64,000 nucleotides of DNA from Ochrobactrum sp. Marseille-Q0166 (lineage in GTDB: Bacteria; Pseudomonadota; Alphaproteobacteria; Rhizobiales; Rhizobiaceae), in contig NZ_JACJUO010000001.1 of NCBI RefSeq assembly GCF_014397025.1, positions 701,501 to 765,500 of the forward strand, written 5' to 3'. A model generated the notes under the pieces. The model ran no database searches and had not been told where the DNA came from. It was given only the letters and a program-made list of their open reading frames with translations. Each line of letters begins with the position of its first letter. The first letter of the stretch is position 1. This document shows, piece by piece, positions 1 to 9,651 of this stretch. The translations under genes were made by a program, and so were the position numbers.

Positions 1-325
1 GAACGGCTTCGATCTTCACCAGTGCCTCTTCGGCACCCCGCGCCATGGACACACCGCCCCATGCACGGATCAGGCGCGCGCCTGCGACCAGTGCTACGAT
101 TTCATCCCGCGTGAACATCAGCGGCGGCAGTTCAAAACCTTGCCGGAGAATATAGCCGACACCAGCCTCACCATCGATAGGCACGCCTGTTGACTGCAAA
201 TCAGCAATGTCGCGATAGATGGTTCGTTCTGACACTTCCAGCCGTTCGGCAAGTTGCCGAGCGGTGACAAGCCTGCCACCACGAAGATGCTGAACGATCT
301 GGAAAAGACGGTCTGCACGGCGCAT
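1..325 (-). CDS. YafY-type HTH/WYL transcriptional regulator (cut by window edge)
   Basis: The minus-strand frame is open from an ATG at 325 to the left edge, so only the first ~108 residues are visible. They begin MRRADRLFQIVQHLRGG and contain a winged helix-turn-helix of the HTH_11/DeoR-like type (about residues 1-55, with VSERTIYRDI as recognition helix), then the linker leading into a WYL ligand-binding domain, which lies outside the window. Such proteins are one-component DNA-binding regulators. A GGAGAG ribosome site lies a few bases before the ATG, and the gene starts 7 bp after the stop of the small upstream gene, so the two are probably cotranscribed. The regulated gene is unknown. 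Confidence 0.85.
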   Translation of the reverse strand, partial: MRRADRLFQIVQHLRGGRLVTARQLAERLEVSERTIYRDIADLQSTGVPIDGEAGVGYILRQGFELPPLMFTRDEIVALVAGARLIRAWGGVSMARGAEEALVKIEAV

Positions 326-332
326 TCCCGAT

Positions 333-518
333 TTACTCTCCGCTACATTGTTTTGCTTTGCGCTGTTCAAGATAACGGTCCGGCCAGCCCATATCCTTAC
401 GCAGCTCGCTCGGTAGGTTATCCAATGCGCGCTGCGTGCGTACAAAACGCCGACGTTCGTCCTGCTTGCGCTTATAATCTTTCAGAATTGCCAGCAGTGG
501 TGCGATTGCGAATGCCAT
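333..518 (-). CDS. small basic DUF1127-like protein
   Basis: 61 residues, highly charged. The second half (RRRFVRTQRALDNLPSELRKD region, then GWPDRYLEQR) resembles the short arginine-rich DUF1127 domain of alphaproteobacterial small proteins, which have been linked to RNA turnover and to phosphate or carbon metabolism. The N-terminus MAFAIAPLLAILKDY is hydrophobic. A good ribosome site (AGAAGAGGGA) precedes the ATG. It is first in a two-gene unit with the WYL regulator. The DUF1127 assignment is by motif resemblance only, and the function is unknown. Confidence 0.65.
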   Translation of the reverse strand: MAFAIAPLLAILKDYKRKQDERRRFVRTQRALDNLPSELRKDMGWPDRYLEQRKAKQCSGE

Positions 519-558
519 GGTGAATCCCTCTTCTCTTGAAGAGTACTATGACACAGGC

Positions 559-582
559 CTCCTGACAGCTGTCTGTCAGGAG
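559..582. repeat. perfect 10-bp inverted repeat in the promoter region of the DUF1127/WYL unit
   Basis: CTCCTGACAG, a 4-nt loop CTGT, then CTGTCAGGAG. A T-run (CAATTTTT) follows on the plus strand only. No plus-strand gene ends here, so a terminator role is doubtful. The site lies about 40 bp upstream of the small protein ATG at 518, where a dyad operator for the neighbouring WYL regulator would be expected (inference). Confidence 0.6.
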
Positions 583-631
583 CAATTTTTAATTATCATC
601 TTACCGATATACGCAAACGGAAACTGTTTGA

Positions 632-1423
632 TCAGACCTTGAAAGGCGGCTCTGCCGTATAGCTCAGCGGTAAGCGGCCACCATCGGCATAGATCGTCTG
701 GCCTGTCACATAGCTTGAATCACGCGATGCGAGAAATGCCGCTATTGCTGCAATTTCAGATGCTTGCCCTATTCTTCCCAGCGGCGTATGCGCGAGTATC
801 TTCTTGCGTAGCTCGTTATCTTTGTTCACTGCAGACAACATATCGGTCTCGATTGAGCCGGGGCCGATTGCGTTGACGCGAATGCCCCATTTTGCAAGCG
901 CCACTGCCATCGTGCGTGTCAGTTGGTTCACGCCGCCCTTGGATACAGAATAGGCAAGCTGATCGGGCAGGCCGAATATCGCGTTGACCGAAGACATATT
1001 GATAATGCTGCCAGCCTCGCCACCGGCTTCAACGCGTGCGACCATGCGTTTTGCGACGGCCTGACCGCAGAGAAAAGCGCCCTTGAGGTTGACGCGCATC
1101 ACGCGGTCGAAATCGTCTTCTTTCAGATCCAGAAACTCCGCCTGATGCACCACGCCCGCATTGTTGACGAGGATGTCGATCTCACCAAGATTCGCCGTGG
1201 CATAGGTCAGCAGATTATGAATATCGAGCTTGTCGCCCACGTCACACGCGATGGCGAGAATTCGGCCATATTGCTCAAGATCCCGGACAGCTTTTGTGGC
1301 TCCTGCACCATCGACATCCGACAAGACGACACTTGCGCCATCCATTAAGAAGCGCTTGGCAATGGCATAGCCAATACCGCGGGCCGCACCCGTGACGATC
1401 GCCACCTTGCCTTCTAACTGCAT
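632..1423 (-). CDS. SDR-family NAD(P)-dependent oxidoreductase
   Basis: 263 residues, classical short-chain dehydrogenase/reductase. The cofactor motif TGAARGIG is at residues 11-18, NNAG at 87-90, the catalytic Ser near 144-145 and YSVSK (catalytic Tyr158/Lys162) at 158-162, followed by the PGSIETDM segment typical of FabG-like members. D36/D38 at the end of beta-2 suggest a preference for NAD, but this is weak evidence. The substrate cannot be read from the sequence. It lies 77 bp downstream of the propionyl-CoA synthetase gene on the same strand and may share its transcript, so a link to short-chain acyl metabolism is possible. Confidence 0.9.
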   Translation of the reverse strand: MQLEGKVAIVTGAARGIGYAIAKRFLMDGASVVLSDVDGAGATKAVRDLEQYGRILAIACDVGDKLDIHNLLTYATANLGEIDILVNNAGVVHQAEFLDLKEDDFDRVMRVNLKGAFLCGQAVAKRMVARVEAGGEAGSIINMSSVNAIFGLPDQLAYSVSKGGVNQLTRTMAVALAKWGIRVNAIGPGSIETDMLSAVNKDNELRKKILAHTPLGRIGQASEIAAIAAFLASRDSSYVTGQTIYADGGRLPLSYTAEPPFKV

Positions 1424-1453
1424 CGATCATTCTCCGATTTTTGTCGGAGAGTG

Positions 1454-1474
1454 GACCGGCGAATTTCGCCGGTC
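1454..1474. repeat. perfect 10-bp inverted repeat between prpE and the SDR gene
   Basis: GACCGGCGAA, one central base, then TTCGCCGGTC. No T-tract follows on the minus strand, so it is not a standard intrinsic terminator. It may stabilise the upstream mRNA end or be a processing hairpin inside the prpE-SDR transcript. Confidence 0.5.
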
Positions 1475-1500
1475 AAGAGTTTGGAGCGTGATAACAAAGC

Positions 1501-3411
1501 TCAGGCAAAGGCCAGGCCGATATGGCGCTCACGCAGAACCGTGCTGATTTCATCGAGAATCATCGGATCATCAATGGTGGCAGGCATTTTCCATTCTTCA
1601 CCATCAGCGATTTTCTGGATCGTTGAACGCAGTATCTTTCCGGAGCGGGTTTTTGGCAGCCGTTTGACGGTGAGAGCCAGTCGGAAAGCCGCGACCGGAC
1701 CAATGGCATTGCGAATCATGCTCACGCATTCCTTTTCGACTTCAAGCGGGTTGCGGTCGATATTGGATTTGAGCACAAGAAAGCCGCAAGGCACCTGTCC
1801 TTTCACGGAATCAGAAATGCCAAGCACCGCGCATTCTGCAACGTCAGGGTGGCTGGAAAGCACTTCCTCCATGGCTCCTGTCGACAAACGATGGCCCGCG
1901 ACATTGATGATGTCGTCCGTGCGGCTCATGATGTAGAGATAGCCATCTTCATCCATATAGCCCGCATCAGCGGTTTTATAGTAGCCAGGGAACTCGTTGA
2001 GATAAGCTTTGCGAAAGCGTTCATCGGCATTCCAGAGCGTAGGCAGACAACCGGGCGGCAGTGGCAGCTTGATGAGAATGTTGCCAAGCTGCCCGCGTTC
2101 AACTTCATGGCCGGCATCGTCGAGCACACGAATATCATAGCCAGGCAGACAGACCGCAGGCGAACCGTATTTGGTTTCAAGCAATCCGAGGCCAAGCGGA
2201 TTGGCGACCATCGGCCAGCCGCTTTCCGTCTGCCACCAGTGATCAATTACCGGACAGCCCAGCAGATTTTCCGCCCAGTGGATTGTATCGGGATCCGCAC
2301 GTTCACCTGCCAGATAAAGCGCACGGAATTTGGAAAGATCGTATTGGCGCACGAAATCGCCATCTGCATCTTCCTTCTTGATAGCGCGCAAGGCAGTTGG
2401 TGCTGTGAACATCACCTCCACACCGTGTTGTGCGATGATGCGCCAATAGGTGCCTGCGTCGGGTGTTCCGATGGGCTTTCCCTCAAAGAGGATGCTGGTG
2501 GCCCCGGCAATGAGCGGTGCATAGACGATATAGGAATGGCCGACCACCCAGCCGACATCGGATGCCGCCCAAAACACTTGTCCCGGCTCGACACCAAACA
2601 CATTTTTGAGCGACCACGCCAACGCTACCATATGCCCGCCATTGTCGCGCACGACACCTTTGGGTTCGCCGGTGGTACCCGAAGTATAAAGGACATACAG
2701 CGGGTCGGTGGCAGCAACCGGTGTGCACGGCACATGACGGCCACGTGCGGCATCGACAGCCGTACGATAGTCAATATCGCGGCCTGCAATGAGGTTGTGG
2801 GGATGCTGCTCGCGTTGCAGGATGATGCAGCGCTCGACCTTATGATGGGCCGCGGCAATCGCCTTATCTAGCATCGCCTGATAGGGCACGATTCGGGTTG
2901 GTTCAATGCCGCATGACCCGGCGATGATCATCACGGGCTTTGCATCATCGATACGCGTGGCAAGTTCATTGGCAGCAAAGCCACCAAAGACCACCGAATG
3001 CACGGCACCTATGCGCGCTGAGGCAAGCATGGCGACGGCAGCTTCCGGTACCATTGGCATGTAGATAAGGACGCGGTCACCTTTGCTCACACCATTATCG
3101 ATCATGACTGCTGAGAGCGCTTCCACCTCTTCAAGCAATTCGCGATAGGTGATTTTGCGCACTGAGCCAGTAACCGGGCTGTCGTAAATAAGCGCAACCT
3201 GATCGCCACGCCCATTGGCAACATGGCGGTCGAGCGCATTATAACAGGTGTTGCATTCGGCGCCTTTGAACCAGCGGCCATACACACCTTCATCGCTTGC
3301 GAAAACCTGATCCCACGGCTTGAACCAGTCAATGGCTCCAGCTGCTTCAGCCCAGAAGCCTTGCGCGTCGTTCTGCCATGCGGCGTAGGTTTCGGCATAT
3401 TTTGATGTCAT
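1501..3411 (-). CDS. prpE: propionyl-CoA synthetase (propionate-CoA ligase)
   Basis: 636 residues, the usual length for PrpE. It belongs to the acetyl-CoA-synthetase-like, AMP-forming adenylating enzymes and converts propionate, ATP and CoA to propionyl-CoA. The N-terminal ACAS_N region (YAETYAAWQNDAQGFW) is followed by the adenylation motif YTSGTTGEPKG at 242-252, the A8-like hinge region RTDDIINVAGHRLSTG and the C-terminal catalytic lysine motif PKTRSGKILR near 586-595. The prpE-like wording YKTADAG replaces the YxTGD of acetyl-CoA synthetases, which favours PrpE over Acs. No methylcitrate-cycle gene is adjacent. The ATG at 3411 has a GGGAGGAAAAGC ribosome site. Confidence 0.9.
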   Translation of the reverse strand: MTSKYAETYAAWQNDAQGFWAEAAGAIDWFKPWDQVFASDEGVYGRWFKGAECNTCYNALDRHVANGRGDQVALIYDSPVTGSVRKITYRELLEEVEALSAVMIDNGVSKGDRVLIYMPMVPEAAVAMLASARIGAVHSVVFGGFAANELATRIDDAKPVMIIAGSCGIEPTRIVPYQAMLDKAIAAAHHKVERCIILQREQHPHNLIAGRDIDYRTAVDAARGRHVPCTPVAATDPLYVLYTSGTTGEPKGVVRDNGGHMVALAWSLKNVFGVEPGQVFWAASDVGWVVGHSYIVYAPLIAGATSILFEGKPIGTPDAGTYWRIIAQHGVEVMFTAPTALRAIKKEDADGDFVRQYDLSKFRALYLAGERADPDTIHWAENLLGCPVIDHWWQTESGWPMVANPLGLGLLETKYGSPAVCLPGYDIRVLDDAGHEVERGQLGNILIKLPLPPGCLPTLWNADERFRKAYLNEFPGYYKTADAGYMDEDGYLYIMSRTDDIINVAGHRLSTGAMEEVLSSHPDVAECAVLGISDSVKGQVPCGFLVLKSNIDRNPLEVEKECVSMIRNAIGPVAAFRLALTVKRLPKTRSGKILRSTIQKIADGEEWKMPATIDDPMILDEISTVLRERHIGLAFA

Positions 3412-3682
3412 GCTTTTCCTCCCAGAAGCATGCGTTTCTTCGGATCAATTGACCCGTTAAAGCGCAGCGATAACAAGCTGGATGAAAACGCTAGGCAGGG
3501 CCGATTGGTCTCGGTTCTTTCCCACGCGTTTTTCATCTCCTCCGGGGCTAAGTCTACGCGCAAGATCAAAGCTTCGTCCATGAAACTTAAGATGAATATG
3601 CACGTCTGGGATGGTGGACAATCAGATCAGGGTTGCAGGACGTTATTTGCTGAGCCAAAAGGGGGTAAATGAGGGATGTTTT

Positions 3683-3847
3683 GTGACTAAAGTCCTGCCT
3701 GTGCTACTCATGGCCCTCATGGGCTTGCATATCGTCAAGCCCCTTGGCTTGCCCGGTTTGAAAAAGCGCGGCGATTTCTGGAAGATTGCAGTGTTTGCAA
3801 TTTTCATTATGGCGCTGATCGTCGGGTTTCATTTTGCTGAAGCCTAA
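3683..3847 (+). CDS. small two-helix membrane protein, function unknown
   Basis: 54 residues from a GTG at 3683, preceded by GAGGGA at 3671-3676. An upstream ATG at 3611 in the same frame would give 78 residues but has no ribosome site. The product starts MTKVLPVLLMALMGLHIV and contains two hydrophobic stretches (about 3-18 and 34-50) separated by a basic linker GLKKRGDFWK. It is a short hypothetical inner membrane protein. No function is assigned. Confidence 0.6.
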   Translation: MTKVLPVLLMALMGLHIVKPLGLPGLKKRGDFWKIAVFAIFIMALIVGFHFAEA

Positions 3848-3971
3848 AATTTGGGCCTGAAATAATTTTTTATTGATATTTTCGGATCTTAACAGCGATT
3901 TTAGCCATAATTGGGTTTTGAAATCGCGGTGAAAAATCCCATCTAAAGAATACCAATTATAAGGAGGAGAG

Positions 3972-5120
3972 ATGCGAAGCGCCCTGTTAACGCTGCCATT
4001 CATTCTGGCTGCATCGATGGTCACCCTTCCGGCTCATACCGCGTTTGCGGAGAGCATTAATGCAGGAAGCAGGGAAGCCACGACTGACCTGCCATTCAAT
4101 GTCGCAGCCGTGGCGGAGTTTGATACGCCTTGGGCAATTGCATTTCTGCCGGGCGGCAAACTGATTCTCACTGAAAAGGGTGGCAAGATTTTTGTCGTGA
4201 GCCAGAAGGGGGACAAAACGGAAGTGACGGGCATTCCCGATGTGCTCGCCAGTGGTCAGAATGGTTTGCTGGATATTGTCCCCGCGCCTGATTTTACCAA
4301 AAGCAAAGCTGTTTATTTTACTTATGTCATGCCCGAAAATGGCGGTGGTGCACTCGTATTGGCGCGGGGAACGCTTATCGAAGGCAAGGACAAGGCCGAA
4401 TTAAAGAATCTTGAGGCAATCTGGAAACAGGGAACACCGGCCAAAGGTGGACAGCCTGGTGGCAAGATCGCCTTTTCACCCGATAAAAAGCATCTCTTCC
4501 TGTCGGTTGGTGATCGCATGATTCCTGCTACAGCACAGGATGATAACGCACCCATGGGCAAGATTTTGCGCATGAACCTCGATGGTTCAGTGCCAAAGGA
4601 TAACCCTCATGCATCGGAAGAAGGCACCAAGGCGCTGACCTGGACAACGGGTCACCGCAATCCTTACGGACTCGCTTTCGCGCCGGACGGCAAGCTGTGG
4701 GAACATGAGATGGGACCGCGGGGCGGTGATGAGTTCAATCTCATCAAGCCGGGACTGAATTACGGCTGGCCCGTTGTCTCCAATGGGGACAATTACAGTG
4801 GTCGTCCAATCCCGCGTCACAGCACGCGGCCGGAGTTTGAAGCGCCCATGCTATTCTGGACTCCGGTAATTTCACCGGGCGGACTTGCCTTTTATAAGGG
4901 TAAGCAGTTTCCAGACTGGAACGGTTCAGCACTGATTGCAGGGCTTTCCTCTCAGGCACTTGTCCGCATAACAATCGATAGCGATGGTCAGCCCCACGAA
5001 GTCGAACGCTTTGCGATGGAAAATCGTATTCGTGACGTAGCCGTCGGGCCGGATGGTGCAATCTGGGTGATTGAGGATGACAATCCCGGACGTCTTCTGA
5101 AGCTGACACCGAAATCATAA
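3972..5120 (+). CDS. periplasmic PQQ-dependent sugar dehydrogenase (soluble aldose dehydrogenase type)
   Basis: 382 residues. A signal peptide (about 1-26, ending AHTAFA) directs export. The rest is a six-bladed beta-propeller of the GSDH/YliI family, with the family signatures PWAIAFLPGGKLILTEK, GHRNPYGLAFAPDG, EMGPRGGDEFN and PGLNYGWPVVSNGDNYSG, the last two around the PQQ and calcium site. Members oxidise free aldose sugars with PQQ in the periplasm and pass electrons to the respiratory chain. The actual sugar is unknown. AAGGAGGAGAG directly before the ATG is a very strong ribosome site. It is transcribed alone and ends at a strong bidirectional terminator shared with pgk. Confidence 0.88.
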   Translation: MRSALLTLPFILAASMVTLPAHTAFAESINAGSREATTDLPFNVAAVAEFDTPWAIAFLPGGKLILTEKGGKIFVVSQKGDKTEVTGIPDVLASGQNGLLDIVPAPDFTKSKAVYFTYVMPENGGGALVLARGTLIEGKDKAELKNLEAIWKQGTPAKGGQPGGKIAFSPDKKHLFLSVGDRMIPATAQDDNAPMGKILRMNLDGSVPKDNPHASEEGTKALTWTTGHRNPYGLAFAPDGKLWEHEMGPRGGDEFNLIKPGLNYGWPVVSNGDNYSGRPIPRHSTRPEFEAPMLFWTPVISPGGLAFYKGKQFPDWNGSALIAGLSSQALVRITIDSDGQPHEVERFAMENRIRDVAVGPDGAIWVIEDDNPGRLLKLTPKS

Positions 5121-5123
5121 AGA

Positions 5124-5151
5124 AAAAGCCCGGAAGAAAATCCGGGCTTTT
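5124..5151. terminator. bidirectional intrinsic terminator between the sugar dehydrogenase gene and pgk
   Basis: AAAAGCCCGGA, loop AGAAAA, then TCCGGGCTTTT followed by TTTG. The A/T flanks on both sides let it serve the converging pgk transcript as well. Confidence 0.9.
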
Positions 5152-5159
5152 TTGTTTTC

Positions 5160-6350
5160 TTACTTCTTCAGTACATCAACGCCGGGGAGCGGCTTGCCTT
5201 CCATCCATTCAAGGAAAGCGCCGCCAGCGGTCGAGATATAGGTGAAGTCGTCTGCAACGCCAGCATGATTGAGGGCCGCAACGGTATCACCGCCGCCGCC
5301 CACCGATACCAGCTTGCCTGCCTTGGTGCGTGCGGCAACATGTTTTGCGGTCTTGACGGTTGCTGTATCGAACGGACGCAGTTCAAACGCGCCCAGCGGA
5401 CCATTCCAGATAAGCGTAGCCGCATCATCGATAGCCGAGGCGATCAGGTCGGTCGAGAGTGCGCCAGCGTCAAGAATCATGCCGTCACTTGGCACTGCTT
5501 CAACGCCGTAGGTCTGGTTTGGCGTGTCTGCAGCAAAGTGCCAACCCACAACCGCATCAACCGGAAGGATGATGGCGCATTTGGTCTTTTCAGCCTTGGC
5601 CATGATTTCGCGTGCAGTAGGGGCAAGGTCATGCTCGCAAAGCGATTTGCCGACATTGTGGCCCTGCGCTGCAAGGAACGTATTGGCCATGCCGCCACCG
5701 ATGACCAGTGCATCTACCTTCTCGATCAGGTTCGACAAAAGGTCGAGTTTGGTCGAAACCTTGGCACCGCCAACGATTGCCACAACGGGACGCGCCGGCT
5801 GGCCGAGGCCCTTTTCAAGTGCTTCAAGTTCCGCCTGCATGGCACGGCCTGCATAAGCTGGCAGGACATGCGCCAGACCTTCGGTCGAAGCATGTGCGCG
5901 GTGCGCTGCCGAGAAGGCATCGTTGACGTAGATGTCGCCATTGGCTGCGAGTGCCGCCACGAATTCCGGATCGTTCTTTTCTTCGCCCTTGTGGAAGCGG
6001 GTGTTTTCGAGAAGCAGAACGTCACCGTCCTTCAACGCATCGACTGCGGCCTTGGCCTTGTCGCCAATGCTGTCTTCTGCGAAATGCACACCGTGCCCGA
6101 GCACTTTCGAAAGCGGCTTAACGACATGCTTCAGCGAGTTTTCATCGGAAGCAACGCCTTTCGGGCGGCCAAAATGAGCGAGCAGAATAACCTTGGCACC
6201 CTTTTTCGACAGTTCCGCAATGGTTGGAACAATACGTTCGATGCGGGTTAGATCGGTCACTTCGCCGTTTGCCATTGGCACGTTGAGGTCTACACGAACC
6301 AGAACGCGCTTTGATTTGACATCGACATCATCAAGGGTGCGGAAAGCCAT
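5160..6350 (-). CDS. pgk: phosphoglycerate kinase
   Basis: 396 residues, normal length. It catalyses 1,3-bisphosphoglycerate + ADP to 3-phosphoglycerate + ATP in cytosolic glycolysis/gluconeogenesis. The N-terminal signature [13 protein letters not shown] (15-27), the basic-patch HFGRPKG, and the C-terminal nucleotide segment [13 protein letters not shown] are all present. It is the last gene of a tkt-gap-pgk minus-strand cluster, 66 bp after gap, with a hairpin between the two. Confidence 0.97.
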   Translation of the reverse strand: MAFRTLDDVDVKSKRVLVRVDLNVPMANGEVTDLTRIERIVPTIAELSKKGAKVILLAHFGRPKGVASDENSLKHVVKPLSKVLGHGVHFAEDSIGDKAKAAVDALKDGDVLLLENTRFHKGEEKNDPEFVAALAANGDIYVNDAFSAAHRAHASTEGLAHVLPAYAGRAMQAELEALEKGLGQPARPVVAIVGGAKVSTKLDLLSNLIEKVDALVIGGGMANTFLAAQGHNVGKSLCEHDLAPTAREIMAKAEKTKCAIILPVDAVVGWHFAADTPNQTYGVEAVPSDGMILDAGALSTDLIASAIDDAATLIWNGPLGAFELRPFDTATVKTAKHVAARTKAGKLVSVGGGGDTVAALNHAGVADDFTYISTAGGAFLEWMEGKPLPGVDVLKK

Positions 6351-6381
6351 TTTTCATCTCTCAGTTGAATATCAAAATGAA

Positions 6382-6407
6382 ACGCCCCTTCGTGAATGAA
6401 GGGGCGT
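6382..6407. terminator. hairpin between gap and pgk
   Basis: ACGCCCCTTC, loop GTGAAT, GAAGGGGCGT. On the minus strand it is followed by TTCATTTT, a weak U-tract, so it may be a partial terminator or mRNA-stabilising hairpin at the gap 3' end, lowering pgk relative to gap. Confidence 0.6.
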
Positions 6408-6416
6408 TGTCGTTTG

Positions 6417-7424
6417 TTAGATCAGCTTGCCGAAAGCGACTGCGGTGTCGCTCATGCGGTTCGAGAAGCCCCATTCATTGTCGTACCACGACAGGATACG
6501 AACCATCGTACCGTCCATGACCTTGGTCTGATCGGTGTGGAACACCGAAGAATGCGAATCATGGTTGAAGTCGTGCGAAACAAGCGGCTCATCGGTGTAA
6601 CCGAGGATACCCTTTAGGCGGCCATTGGCTGCTTCGCGGATCGCATTGTTGATTTCTTCCACAGTGGTCGAGCGCTTGGCAACGAAGGTCAGGTCAACAA
6701 CAGATACGTTTGGCGTTGGAACGCGAATTGCAACGCCGTCGAGCTTTCCTTTGAGTTCCGGAAGAACCAGACCGACAGCTTTAGCAGCGCCCGTCGAGGT
6801 CGGGATCATGGAAAGAGCTGCTGCGCGTGCGCGATAGAGATCCTTGTGCATGGTGTCCAGCGTCGGCTGGTCGCCCGTGTAGGAGTGGATCGTGGTCATA
6901 AAGCCCTTTTCGATGCCGATGGCTTCGTTGAGAACCTGTGCCACTGGCGCAAGGCAGTTGGTGGTGCAAGAAGCGTTGGAAATGACCTGATGGTCCTTCG
7001 TCAGCTTGTCGTGGTTGACGCCATAGACGACGGTGAGGTCAGCACCATCGGCAGGAGCCGAAACGATAACGCGCTTTGCGCCAGCTTCAAGATGAAGAGC
7101 CGCTTTGTCGCGTGCGGTGAAGATGCCGGTGCATTCCAGAGCGATGTCGACATTTTCCTCTTTCCACGGCAGTTCAGCCGGGTTGCGCACAGCATGAACC
7201 TTGATCGGACCGTAGCCGACGTCGATGGTGTCGCCAGCGACCTTCACTTCCTTTGGAAAACGACCATGAACGCTGTCATAGCGCAGAAGATGCGCGTTTG
7301 TTTCTACCGGGCCGAGATCGTTGATCGCAACGACCTGGATGTCGGTGCGGCCCGACTCGACGATAGCGCGGAGGACATTACGGCCGATGCGGCCAAAACC
7401 GTTGATTGCAACGCGAACTGCCAT
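6417..7424 (-). CDS. gap: glyceraldehyde-3-phosphate dehydrogenase, type I
   Basis: 335 residues from the ATG at 7424. A longer frame adds eleven residues but the family begins [17 protein letters not shown], and GAGA lies before this ATG. The Rossmann motif NGFGRIGR is at 8-15 and the catalytic SNASCTTNC motif at 149-157 with Cys153. The histidine in [10 protein letters not shown] follows. It oxidises glyceraldehyde-3-phosphate with NAD(P)+ and phosphate to 1,3-bisphosphoglycerate. The residue after the second beta strand (AINDLG) keeps the Asp usual for NAD specificity. It lies between tkt and pgk. Confidence 0.97.
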   Translation of the reverse strand: MAVRVAINGFGRIGRNVLRAIVESGRTDIQVVAINDLGPVETNAHLLRYDSVHGRFPKEVKVAGDTIDVGYGPIKVHAVRNPAELPWKEENVDIALECTGIFTARDKAALHLEAGAKRVIVSAPADGADLTVVYGVNHDKLTKDHQVISNASCTTNCLAPVAQVLNEAIGIEKGFMTTIHSYTGDQPTLDTMHKDLYRARAAALSMIPTSTGAAKAVGLVLPELKGKLDGVAIRVPTPNVSVVDLTFVAKRSTTVEEINNAIREAANGRLKGILGYTDEPLVSHDFNHDSHSSVFHTDQTKVMDGTMVRILSWYDNEWGFSNRMSDTAVAFGKLI

Positions 7425-7514
7425 TTTCTCTAAATCTCCCGAAAGGGTTCTGCACATGCAGTGGCTTGATAAAACAGTTGAAAGCGTTTTGGAATGCCGA
7501 CAACTGGAAAGATG

Positions 7515-7541
7515 AACGCCGGCGTGTTTAACGCCGGCGTT
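7515..7541. terminator. 11-bp GC-rich hairpin between tkt and gap
   Basis: AACGCCGGCGT, loop GTTTA, ACGCCGGCGTT. On the minus strand only CATCTTTCC follows, so termination after tkt is probably incomplete. It may set relative tkt and gap levels. Confidence 0.6.
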
Positions 7542-7547
7542 TGATAA

Positions 7548-9542
7548 TTATGCGGCGGCGTTGAGTTTCTTTTCCGCGGCTTCAGCAGCATGTTCAGCGG
7601 TAATGCCGAAATGCTTGTAGAGATCGTTGATCTCACCCGAAGCGCCGAAGCCTTTCATGCCGATAAAGATGCCGTTTTCGCCGATGAAGCGTTCCCAGCC
7701 GAGTGCAAGAGCTGCTTCGATTGCAACCTTGACCGGTGCATCGCCAAGCGTTGCCTGCTTGTAAGCGTCGCTCTGCTCTTCGAAAAGTTCGAAGCAAGGA
7801 ACGGAAACAACGCGGGTAGCAATGCCCTTTGCTTCGAGAAGGTCACGAGCCTTAAGTGCGATTTCCACTTCCGAACCAGTTGCGAAGATCGAAACCTTTG
7901 CATCGCCGTTTGCTGCGGCCAGTTCGTATGCACCAAAGCCGGACAGGTTCTCTTCGCGATGTTCGGTACGAACAACTGGCAAGTTCTGACGGGTCAGAGC
8001 CAGCGTCGAAGGGGTCTTGGTCGACTTGAGCGCAAGCTGCCAGCATTCTGCGGCTTCCACTGCATCTGCCGGGCGGAAGACGTTGTGGTTTGGAATTGCG
8101 CGCAGGACAGCGAGGTGTTCAACTGGCTGGTGCGTTGGGCCGTCTTCGCCAAGACCGATCGAGTCGTGGGTCATGACATAAACAACACGGATACCCATCA
8201 GCGACGACAGACGCATGGCCGGACGGCAATAATCCGAGAAGGTCAGGAAGGTGCCGGAATAAGGGATGAGGCCGCCATGCAGCGTCATACCGTTCATCGC
8301 AGCAGCCATGCCGTGTTCGCGGATACCGTAGTGGATGTAACGGCCGCCATAGTTTTCTGGCGTTACAGCCTTGGTCTGGCTGGTCTTGGTATTGTTGGAA
8401 CCGGTGAGGTCGGCGGAGCCGCCAATGGTTTCAGGCACAACGCCGTTGATGACTTCCAGAGCCATTTCCGAAGATTTGCGGGTCGCAACCTTTGGCTTTT
8501 CGGCAGAAAGCTTCTTCTTGTATTCGTTGATCACTTCATCGAAGTTTGCAGGCAGGTCGCCACGCATACGACGTTCGAATTCTGCACGGGTGTGTGCATC
8601 GGCTGCTGCCAGACGCTTTTCCCATTCCTGACGCTTCTTGGCAGCGTTCAGACCAGCAACGCGCCATGCATCGAGAACTTCGGCAGGAACGACGAATGGT
8701 TCAGCGGTCCAGCCAAGCGCTTTACGGGTTGCTGCAGCTTCTTCCGCACCGAGCGGTGAGCCGTGAACCTTGTTGGTGCCAGCGCGGTTTGGCGAACCAA
8801 AACCGATGGTCGTCTTGCAGGCGATGAGCGTTGGGCGGTCTGAAACCTTGGCCAGCTCGATTGCCTTTGCAATCGCGTCCTGATCATGGCCGTCAACAGC
8901 AAGCGTATTCCAGCCCGAAGCTGCAAAGCGTGCTGGCTGGTCGGTGTTGTCGGAGATAGAGATCGGGCCGTCGATGGAGATGTTGTTGTCATCCCAGAAG
9001 ACGATAAGCTTGTTGAGCTTAAGATGACCGGCGAGCGCGATGGCTTCCTGGCTGATACCCTCCATGAGGCAGCCGTCACCAGCAATCACATAGGTGTAGT
9101 GATCAACGAGGCTGTCGCCGAATTCAGCATTGAGAATGCGTTCGGAAAGCGCCATGCCAACAGCATTGGCAATGCCCTGCCCGAGCGGACCGGTTGTGGT
9201 TTCGATGCCTGCTGCATGACCGTATTCAGGGTGACCTGCGGTGCGTGCGCCGAGCTGGCGGAAATTCTTGATTTCCTCAATGGTAATGTCTTCGTAGCCC
9301 GAGAGGTAGAGCAGCGAATATAGAAGCATCGAGCCGTGACCTGCTGAAAGCACGAAACGGTCGCGATCCGGCCAGTGCGGATTCTGCGGGTCATGCGACA
9401 GGAAACGGGTGTAAAGGGTCGTGGCTATGTCAGCTGCACCCATTGGCAGTCCGGGATGGCCGGAATTGGCTTTATCAACCGCATCGATCGAGAGGAAGCG
9501 GATTGCATTGGCCAGCTGGTTTTGCTTGTCGGAATTCGTCAT
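7548..9542 (-). CDS. tkt: transketolase
   Basis: 664 residues from the ATG at 9542 ([20 protein letters not shown]). The frame is open further upstream but that extension is not transketolase-like. It is a thiamine diphosphate enzyme transferring two-carbon ketol units in the pentose phosphate and Entner-Doudoroff-linked sugar pathways. It has the substrate-site segment [10 protein letters not shown], the ThDP/metal motif [13 protein letters not shown] through [10 protein letters not shown], and the transketolase signature of the pyrimidine domain ([38 protein letters not shown]). First gene of tkt-gap-pgk. An AT-rich dyad at 9626-9651 lies about 85 bp upstream. Confidence 0.96.
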   Translation of the reverse strand: MTNSDKQNQLANAIRFLSIDAVDKANSGHPGLPMGAADIATTLYTRFLSHDPQNPHWPDRDRFVLSAGHGSMLLYSLLYLSGYEDITIEEIKNFRQLGARTAGHPEYGHAAGIETTTGPLGQGIANAVGMALSERILNAEFGDSLVDHYTYVIAGDGCLMEGISQEAIALAGHLKLNKLIVFWDDNNISIDGPISISDNTDQPARFAASGWNTLAVDGHDQDAIAKAIELAKVSDRPTLIACKTTIGFGSPNRAGTNKVHGSPLGAEEAAATRKALGWTAEPFVVPAEVLDAWRVAGLNAAKKRQEWEKRLAAADAHTRAEFERRMRGDLPANFDEVINEYKKKLSAEKPKVATRKSSEMALEVINGVVPETIGGSADLTGSNNTKTSQTKAVTPENYGGRYIHYGIREHGMAAAMNGMTLHGGLIPYSGTFLTFSDYCRPAMRLSSLMGIRVVYVMTHDSIGLGEDGPTHQPVEHLAVLRAIPNHNVFRPADAVEAAECWQLALKSTKTPSTLALTRQNLPVVRTEHREENLSGFGAYELAAANGDAKVSIFATGSEVEIALKARDLLEAKGIATRVVSVPCFELFEEQSDAYKQATLGDAPVKVAIEAALALGWERFIGENGIFIGMKGFGASGEINDLYKHFGITAEHAAEAAEKKLNAAA

Positions 9543-9625
9543 TGTCTCAGCCGTCTTTCCAGAGTGGTTTGAACGGGGTTGCGGCGATGCCTCGGGACTG
9601 AAGCACGAGTTTCTTATACTAAACG

Positions 9626-9651
9626 ATTTAATCAATTTAAACCGATTAAAT
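9626..9651. promoter_or_regulatory. AT-rich dyad upstream of tkt, candidate operator
   Basis: ATTTAATC, 10-bp spacer, GATTAAAT, embedded in a run of TTTAA blocks 84-109 bp upstream of the tkt start. LacI-type regulators of central carbon metabolism in rhizobia recognise AT-rich dyads in front of such operons, but the regulator here is not identified. Confidence 0.4.

Noticed and set aside
1849..2871. Long open frame on the plus strand opposite prpE
   Set aside because: Composition has no family resemblance, no ribosome site, and it exists because of codon bias on the opposite strand; the same holds for similar long frames opposite pgk, tkt and ftsH.
3430..3672. 80-codon open frame before the small membrane protein
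   Set aside because: No ribosome site or protein-like features; low-complexity basic translation.
7590..8759. 389-codon frame opposite tkt
   Set aside because: Antisense shadow of a conserved enzyme; its translation is Cys/Arg-rich and unlike any protein family.
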